A stretch of DNA of 64,000 nt from Trifolium pratense. Its lineage: Eukaryota > Streptophyta > Magnoliopsida > Fabales > Fabaceae. Position numbers and translations under genes: made by a program. Every line of letters starts with the position of its first letter. Positions within the stretch are counted from its first letter, which is position 1. Under the pieces are notes generated by a model. That model saw nothing but the letters and a program-made list of their open reading frames with translations. It had not been told where the DNA came from and made no database searches. Location of the stretch: positions 42,904,001-42,968,000 of the forward strand of contig NC_060060.1 in NCBI RefSeq assembly GCF_020283565.1, given 5' to 3'. This document shows positions 57,382-64,000 of this stretch, in pieces.

Positions 57382-59217
57382 TGGTCGCTCGAGTTGTCCG
57401 AATTCGAAATCTTTTTCGAAAGCAGAAAGGCTTTAAAAGCCCAAGTGCTAGCAGACTTCATAGCCGAGATGACCACACCATCTACCCCGGACAAAAACAA
57501 ATGGACCATCTTCGTAGATGGATCCTCGAATCCACAAGGGAGTGGTGCAGGTATCATACTCGAAAGCGGTGAAGGAGCGCTCTTAGAAGTTTCACTCGAG
57601 CTCGCCTTTCCAACCACAAACAACCAAGCCGAATACGAAGCTTTCTTGGCAGGATTAAGGTTGGCTCAGGATATGGAAGCCGAGGAAATTAAAATATTCA
57701 CGGACTCACAGCTCGTCGCATCACAAATAACCGGGGAATACCAAACAAAAGACGAGCGACTCACGGAATATTTAAACTTGATCAAAGAAAAATTAACCAA
57801 ATTCAGACAAACCGAAATCAAGCACGTTCCTCGCGAACACAATGCAAGGGCAGATATCTTATCAAAGCTCGCAAGCACTAAGAGAAAGAAAGGCGGAAAT
57901 CAGTCGCTTATTCAGGAAACGCTATCCAAACCAAGCATAGTGAAACCCACCGAGGTATTCCTGATATGCGAGATCGACGCCAACAGCTGGATGACACCCG
58001 TGTTCGAATTTCTGAACACTGGAAACCTCCCACTTGATAAGAAGGAGGCGGCTAAGGTAAAAAGGAGAGCCTGCGCATACGTAATCCTAAATGGAAAAAT
58101 GTACCGCCGAGGATTTTCCATCCCTCTACTAAGGTGTGTCGAGGAAAGCGAGGTAGCCTCGATCCTCGGCGAGATCCACGAAGGAATAAACGGTCAAGAC
58201 ATCGGTGGACGCTCCTTGGCCAGAAAGGCCTTGCGAGCAGGATTCTATTGGCCTACCATGCAAGCAGACGCAAAGGAGCATGTCAACAAATGTGACAAAT
58301 GCCAACGTCACGGGGATATGCACTTGGCCCCTCCAAACGAGCTAAGAACGCTATCGTCCCCGTGGCCGTTTTCTTGGTGGGGGATGGACCTCTTAGGACC
58401 GTTTCCAACGGCAGCAGGACAAAATAAATACTTAATAGTAGCTGTCGACTACTTCACGAAATGGATCGAAGCCGAACCTCTCGCCCACATCACAACATTC
58501 AACGTGTTGCGATTCTTCAAACGCAATATACTTGCGAGGTTTGGGATCCCTCAAGTTGTCATTACAGATAACGGGACTCAATTCACGGACAAGAAAGTGC
58601 GAGAATTCATGGCAAAAATAGGTACAACCCAACATTTCACCTCTGTCGAACACCCTCAAACGAACGGCCAAGCCGAAGCGGCAAATAGGGTTATACTACG
58701 AGGACTCAAAAGAAGGTTGGATGAAGCAAAGGGAAAATGGACAGAAGAACTACACAGCGTACTCTGGTCTTACCGAACCACTCCACATTCTACAACGGGA
58801 GAAACGCCCTTCCGACTGACGTACGGAACAGAGGCCGTAATTCCAGTAGAAACCGGAGCATCCTCCTTCCGAACGGAAGTACCCCTTGAAGGGGAAGACA
58901 ACCACGAAATGCTCAGAGAGGAGCTCGACCTCTTGGAAGAACTCCGAGACGGCGCAGCCCTCCGAGAAGCTACTCTGAAACAAAAAATAGCAAAACGACA
59001 TGACAAAAAGGTCATCAAGCGAGAATTTGACGTTGGGACACTAGTACTCCGACGCAACCAAAAGGATTCTCGCGAGGGTAAACTCGCGGCAAATTGGGAG
59101 GGACCTTATCGTGTTCGAGCCAAGACCGAAAACGGCGCTTATTATTTGGAAGATCTTTGCGGAAAAGAAATTCCACGACCTTGGAATGCCGAAAAGCTCA
59201 AACAATACTACAGTTGA

Positions 59218-59922
59218 GGGAAGCTCCAAGCCATCCCTCGACGAAGGCTGTGTCTTCGCCCATGAGAAGCACGCCTATACAACGGAGGAGTGCTTAGGTA
59301 CGGGCATGAATCTTAAAATATAAAACAAAGTCGAGGCATTTGGAACTCGATGATGTTGGCGAGGATAGTTCTAGACCACGGAACACCATCGTCGTAGTAC
59401 ACGCTCGGTAGAACCACAGCTCGCGATGGGATGTTCACACCCCGAGGAGGAAAGCTTAACAACAGCCCATCTCCTCGTTATTAGTTTGGATTAACATCTC
59501 CAAACACTTAGAATGGTTCCCCGCACCTTCTAAGTTCGGCATCAATGGTACCAGCTATCATGACGATGACCACCATCCAGACACACACTAGCGCGAAGAA
59601 TCACATAGCTCGGCGCATAGAATGTTTGGAAATTTATCAAGTTAAAAACCTCAAAACCAGTCGAGCACAAGCATACAGGTCATCGCAACGAAAAAATATT
59701 CAACGCACGAACCTAAAAACGTTGAAGCGTATAAACGGCCGATTCGACATTCAGAGGAAATTAAAAGTATCACCATACAAACCCTAAATCTAGATATGAG
59801 ATAAAGGCGAAAAGGCAAGAGAATAAATTAAAGTACTGATAGTTAAAGACCCCGAAGGGCCATCATTGTCGATTACATCAGAAGGGCAAACGCCCGGACA
59901 AAATAAAGAAAGAAAAACAAAT
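59218..59922. other. Region between pol and antisense gene 1
   Basis: Convergent 3' untranslated sequence of both transcripts. No ORF of note. Its base composition resembles that of the element. Confidence 0.6.
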
Positions 59923-61948
59923 TTACACTTCATCATCATCAGGAGTGACAATAGCTCCATCCCGCACCTCATTCTCCTCATCTAAACCCTCCTCGATCAA
60001 GCCGGGGTTGAGAATCCTGAGCTGAGCCACCGCGTTGTTGAAACTAAAGGCTGTAGCAGCCACCATGTTGGACTCAAGCTCCTGGATCTTGGCGATCAGA
60101 TCAGCGCGAGAGGAGGAAGCATACTCCCCTTGAGGATCGAGCTCCTTCTCCCGATCTTCAACAACCCCGGTGACTTGGAGCCTCTCCAACTTCCCTTCCA
60201 GCTCGCCGATCAAAACCTTCTGCTCATCAACCTTCTGCACAGCACTATCCCTCTCCTCGGACATCGTCTTAAGCCTATCCTCCGCTTCCTTGAGATTGGC
60301 CGAGAAGGTCTTGCGCTCCTCCCTGAACACCTCGCAGGAGGCTTCGGATTCTGCCAGCCTCCGCTGCAACGAAGGCAACTCCTTGCGAGCTTCGTCCCTC
60401 TCCTCCAAATACTTGCACTCCCGGCCATTCAAAAAAGTCGCCACCTCGACCAATTTGAGCAGAGCCATGGATTGAGCGGCTATCTCAGCACGGAGAGCCT
60501 CGGGACCCATATCCGACAGGATGGCTTCGTCCGCTGGGTTAATCTTCACTTTGGTAACCCCGGTCAATAGCTCGCTATGAGCATAGAGGGGAGGGAGGAC
60601 AAAATCATCGGCAGGAACGCCGGCAGTCAACCTGTGGGGACCGGGGAGAGGAGGATCATCCTGGCCAGAAAGATCCACAACCACATGATCCTGACGAGAA
60701 GAGGTTTCCTCCTCCAGTCGAGTCCTCTTCGAACGATCCACGTTGGAAGCTGTGGGAGACTGAGGGGCATAAGAAGTTGTAGCAGCACTGCTCGCCTCCC
60801 TCTTGTTCTTGGCAGCACGAGCTTTGCGGAGAGCGGCAAATCCACTGGTCATTGTACCTACACAAACCAGAGCAACAGTTAACAAAACAGAAGGCGAGCA
60901 AATAAAAGAAGCAAAAACAGTTGGTAAAAAGTAAATAAAAGAAAGCTGCGAGCATACTCCAAAAAGCAGTCAATTTTTCCGAGGTATCGCAAGCGAGCAA
61001 CTCTTTAGTAGCGATCACCTTCGGGCAGGTCAACCTTCGACCATCTTCCCCAAGCAAAGGCTCGCCATTCGAGTCACTCAGAAGGAAAGGAGGCAAGCCC
61101 TCCACAAACTCTAATAATTTTTTATAGTCAGCTCTCTCCTCAGCTGATAACGCTCCCAGCGTAAACACAAATTCTTTGGTCGACATGGAATAATGATCCC
61201 TGCGCCAATAGAACGGGAATCTAGCAAAATCCTCCTCTATAGGGAGACCCTGCCCATCAAGCACTTCCTGTCCAAACTCATCAATTCGATGCCCCCTACG
61301 AACGAAATTGTTCCAACCTTTCGTCGTGATTGGCCTAACTCCATAGAACACGGACTTGAACCCCCGTACCGACTCGTCAAACATATCAAAGAGGCGTTTC
61401 CGTTGCCTCAAAGAAACCCATCCATGCTTGGTGCCCGGTACTGGGGCTCCCTTCGCGAGCTTCCCTTTCGCCTGTTCCCCCCGAGGACAGCTCCGTTGAA
61501 GGCCAAAATGATAGAAAAATAAAGGCAAGGTGGGACCCAGACCCAAATACTCAGCGGTCTTTTCGAAAGCCTTGATAAAGGCCAACGAGTTCGGGTGCAG
61601 TTGAGAAGGGGCTAACCGAAGATGCCGAAAGATGGACACTTCTAGATCGGTGAAGGGTAGTCGAATTCCCAGATGCTTAAAAGCAATCTCGTACATGGGG
61701 ATCGTCCCCCAAGCCCAATTGCCGCAGATCCTGTGGCGAGCAGTGGGAATCCGCACCTCGAAGTCTTCGGTAGGAGGAGTCTGAATATCCGTGCACATCG
61801 TCTCTGGGATGTCACTCTCGCAATCCTGATAGACTGACTCCGTCTCTCGGGGTTCATCCGCCACCCACGAAACGTCGGCTCGGATGCGAATTGACGAGGA
61901 AGGCTGTTGATCTATGAACGTGAATTGACTCTGAGATCCCTCAGCCAT
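59923..61948 (-). CDS. Antisense protein with putative gypsy-type transposon domain (spliced, 641 aa)
   Basis: Exon 1 is 61948-60958 and exon 2 is 60857-59923, with an intron at 60858-60957 (100 nt; gtatgc donor, tgtag acceptor). Joining keeps the frame exactly (1926 nt = 641 codons plus stop) and removes a hydrophobic read-through (FFYLLFTNCFCFFYLLAF) that would otherwise follow. Residues about 75-220 (GIRLPFTDLEVSIFRHLRLA, LFFYHFGLQRS, GWVSLRQR, KGWNNF) resemble the plant 'putative gypsy type transposon' domain (Pfam transposase_28). Exon 2 has a basic patch (KARAAKNKRE, about 342-351) and a long coiled coil (about 451-596). Such antisense extra ORFs between pol and the 3' LTR are known for Tat elements; their function is not. 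A TATA (cctatatatagg) on the minus strand at about 62517-62528 and a possible 5' UTR intron (62376-61958) suggest its own promoter. Confidence 0.75.
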
Positions 61949-62528
61949 CTAGAAAACCTGAAAAAGCAGAGGAAGGAAAAATGAATTCGACATTCAAATC
62001 CACCCTTCCACCGCCAAATCAAGCGAAAGGGCGAGGATCTCAAATAAAAAATTACGCGGAAACTAAGGTGACAAATCATCTCTCCGAACGCGAAATTCAT
62101 GTAAACAACCGAGCACGAAATGCATATGGTGCTCGACACTGTTCTAAGCTAAAACCCAACCGTCAGTTGGTGAGAACAAGCGATTTCTCGCCCAGAAACC
62201 GCAAAAAACCCTTCTTTTGGGGAAAAGGGTGCTAATCACCACCTACAACCTTCAAAAAGACTACCCAAACTACACAGGAAACCAAATTACAAAACCCCTA
62301 CCGCGTGAACTATCTACACAATCAAAGTAAAATCCAAAGCCAAATCTTCAAAGATTAACAAGGATAAAACACTTACTTGGTGATTAATGGAAAGGAGAAG
62401 AAGACGCTTGAAGTATAGCAACAAGGAAAATGTGAACCGCTGGAAGGAGTGGAAGCAAGGAAGTTGGTAAGGAGTGAGTAAGAAACTGTAAAGTTTCAAA
62501 CGAAAAAACCTCCCTCCTATATATAGGC
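61949..62528 (-). promoter_or_regulatory. Promoter and leader of the antisense gene
   Basis: On the minus strand: TATA-like cctatatatagg (62517-62528), then leader, a gtaagt donor at 62376, a pyrimidine-rich gctttttcag acceptor at 61958, and the ATG at 61948 nine bases later. The intron would be 419 nt. Confidence 0.5.
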
Positions 62529-63148
62529 CAACGCATCCGTACAGGAAAATCCGCGCCGCTTCCATCTGAACCACGGGATCGATCCAACGGTCCGAATCAA
62601 TCACGATCAAGTGGCTCAGATTTGATCTCAGGAGAAACGAAAAGGCGCGAAAATCCAACGGTTCAGGACGACCTCGAGATTCAAATCTCAGTAATAGCCA
62701 CTCGAGTACTATTTAATAGTCTTTACACGTGGCGAGAGGAAACGAAGCGACTCGTCCTTTCAAGTCACATCCGTCTGCTCGCGCAAATCTCGTGAAATCC
62801 AAGACACCACATCCCGAGAAAATCGCAACCAAAAAAGGTAATGCAAGATCCTCGGAACCCATTCCCCTTATTTCTTTGCTAAAAATACGGGGAAGGCCGC
62901 AGCAACCGAATAAGACCACCGCGCTCCTCGACAAATTCGTAAATTCGGAAACATGCTCGAAAAAGGAGTACGGTTTTCGATCGAAAGTCCGCTCGGAATC
63001 GTTCGGAAAATCCGCGACATTATTAAATTAAGAGCATACATAAAGCATGAATGCAAATAAAATGTGCTCAAAATATTTAAAGTAAAAACGGTCTTTATTA
63101 ATGATAATCCATTACAAAGGGAAGAGGATTACAAGGGGAACCGAGCAC
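62529..63148. other. Spacer between the antisense genes
   Basis: Frames on both strands (e.g. 62729-63031 plus) lack recognisable content. 'caaataaaatgtgctc' at 63055 is not in the right orientation for the antisense gene to its right. Confidence 0.4.
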
Positions 63149-63505
63149 CTAATCCTCATGCTCGGAACCTGAGCTAATTGCGGAATCCGAATCAGTCCAT
63201 AGCACCTCCTCTGGCCATATCTTAGCCTCTTTCCCAGCCTGGGACCCTCCTTCACCAGAGGCAGGGCCAGGAGGATAGAGGTGGGGAGATTGACGAGCCC
63301 TCAGGAACTCCTCGATTGCCCCAATGAAATCCGCCGATTCGTCGGAACTTGAGGTATCAGAAGTATCCGAGGAAGGGAACATCACCTTAGCTTCTTTCCC
63401 CTTTTGAGAACGAGCCGGCGCAGGCTTAGGATCTTCCGCTCTCTTTTTTCCTCTTCGAGACTCAGAGCCATCAGCAACAACCTTCTTGGAATCCCTATTA
63501 TCCAT
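63149..63505 (-). CDS. Small antisense ORF of the Tat element (118 aa)
   Basis: MDNRDSKKVVADGSESRRGK, then a basic stretch (KKRAEDPKPAPARSQKGKEAK), a Ser/Asp-rich stretch (SSDTSDTSSSDESAD) and an acidic C-terminus (SDSAISSGSEHED). Highly hydrophilic, no membrane segment; the basic stretch could be a nuclear signal. A TATA box (gctataaatacttgc on the minus strand, 63550-63564) stands about 50 bp before the ATG. I do not know the family. It may be an independent gene, or the first exon of a longer antisense transcript. Confidence 0.5.
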   Translation of the reverse strand: MDNRDSKKVVADGSESRRGKKRAEDPKPAPARSQKGKEAKVMFPSSDTSDTSSSDESADFIGAIEEFLRARQSPHLYPPGPASGEGGSQAGKEAKIWPEEVLWTDSDSAISSGSEHED

Positions 63506-63809
63506 CGCTAGCCTTCAAACTCAGGATATGGGAAGCCAAAGGATAAGCAAGTATTTATAGCGAAACTTGCCGCCCAAAGGACCAGTCACCACACCTGACA
63601 TCCCATAAATGCGAGAGGCGGCTGCAGAAACCTAGGATTGACCACTTGGAATAAACGATTTTCCCTTTCCAAAGCTTGACTTTGACCACAGGGACACTGC
63701 GAAAATTCAGCTGCCCAACTCGGATGTGTTACGTTCGGTAAATCGAGATGAATCGATAAAGCTTCAAGTCATTACCCTCGCCTACGAGCATAACGACTTG
63801 GGGGGCTCC
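63506..63809. promoter_or_regulatory. Antisense promoter region and polypurine tract
   Basis: Minus-strand TATA gctataaatacttgc (63550-63564). Plus-strand polypurine tract ttggggggctcc ends at 63809. Confidence 0.55.
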
Positions 63810-64000
63810 TGTTCTGGGCCGAGCTTAGAGCTCGAGCATCAGAGGATGTCGAACACATATACCATCCGAGCACGTCCTAACGGTCAGATACCCTTGCGTA
63901 TTGTAACGGCCGTAAACCGGAATGATGAGCATTTACTGCACATCAAGGCCTCCAAGCCGTTTTCCGGCAGCCACTTGATGGCCATTAATGTCATCAAGGG
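63810..64000 (+). repeat. 3' LTR of the Tat element (truncated)
   Basis: TGTTCTGGGCCGAG... matches 52999-53189 without a difference that I can see. It continues beyond the window. Confidence 0.95.

Larger units (their letters stand above)
53488..59217 (+). pseudogene. Gag-pol polyprotein with one in-frame stop (Tat lineage)
   Basis: A single frame of 1909 codons broken only by TAA at 57379-57381 (codon 1298). Gag: Arg/Ser-rich stretch about 130-205, capsid core about 215-375 (MAWYKSLAPGSIDSW), knuckle C470-X2-H-X4-H-X4-C483. Protease motif VDQGSS with D657. RT with VVLVKKSNGKWRMCVDYTDL, FMDAYSGYNQI and YMDD at 1065-1068. RNase H about 1205-1300 lacks the first catalytic Asp (LAVASEAIS). After the stop, numbering from 57394: an archaeal-type RNase H with D42, E80, D104 and D154 all present. 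The integrase has a zinc site with one His replaced (HEGINGQD), and a core D332, D392, E428 with exactly 35 residues between the last two. Only the stop and the zinc-site change look disabling, so it died recently or relies on read-through. Confidence 0.93.
52999..64000 (+). mobile_element. Tat-lineage Ty3/gypsy retrotransposon (3' LTR truncated by window end)
   Basis: Order: 5' LTR, PBS, gag-PR-RT-RH-aRH-INT on the plus strand, then two antisense genes, polypurine tract (ttggggggctcc, 63798-63809) and 3' LTR (63810 onward, identical over the visible 191 bp). The additional archaeal-type RNase H and the antisense reading frames mark the Tat/Retand/Ogre group. GC content is clearly above that of the surroundings. 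At least 11 kb. Confidence 0.95.

Noticed and set aside
60130..60570. Plus-strand frames opposite the antisense gene
   Set aside because: Shadows of the coiled-coil exon; low-complexity leucine-rich translation.

Overview
This is plant nuclear DNA, AT-rich and dominated by transposable elements. Its only likely functional host genes are small, single-ORF genes for secreted cysteine-rich peptides. Each has a conserved MAKTLKF-type signal peptide and a C-X5-C spaced mature part, the hallmark of nodule-specific cysteine-rich (NCR) peptides. NCR peptides are known mainly from IRLC legumes (Medicago, Pisum, Vicia, Trifolium and relatives), so the source is most likely such a legume. The species cannot be told from the window.

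Layout. 1-3.9 kb: a copia-like LTR remnant, a decayed FAR1-related/MULE transposase fragment and an Athila-like 3' remnant. 3.9-8.6 kb: three tandem NCR units, two intact six-cysteine genes (4346, 6407) and one pseudogene (8485), interrupted by a LINE fragment and two long (AT)n tracts. 8.9-28.2 kb: a tandem duplication of about 5.3 kb. Copy 1 is swollen to 14 kb by two CACTA transposons (9067-13486 and 16835-20986). Copy 2 keeps both empty sites, so target-site duplications and element ends can be read exactly. Each copy carries the same four-cysteine NCR gene (21872, 27146). The second CACTA element holds fragments of host genes for a myosin, an F-box/LRR-type protein and a GH1 beta-glucosidase.

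28.2-31.6 kb: small elements (LINE tail, Stowaway MITE, kinase fragment, CACTA-like end). 31.6-45.1 kb: one insertion of a gag-only Ty3/gypsy element in the form LTR-gag-LTR-gag-LTR, flanked by one TTATT duplication. A second non-autonomous, Athila-like element (33373-38326, opposite strand) is nested in its first LTR. 45.1-53 kb: a further four-cysteine NCR gene (45689), a LINE fragment, a hAT MITE (47847-48361), a probable Athila-type solo LTR and CACTA-like terminal repeats. 53-64 kb: a nearly complete Tat-lineage Ty3/gypsy retrotransposon with gag-pol on the plus strand, one in-frame stop in pol, and two antisense genes before the 3' LTR. One of these is predicted to be spliced into a 641-residue protein. 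The element runs off the right edge.

Functionally, the NCR peptides would be secreted and, by family knowledge, delivered to bacteroids in root nodules. All five intact copies share an upstream block and a TATA region at fixed spacing. The rest of the window records nested transposition: NCR units multiplied by tandem duplication while transposons inserted in and around them.
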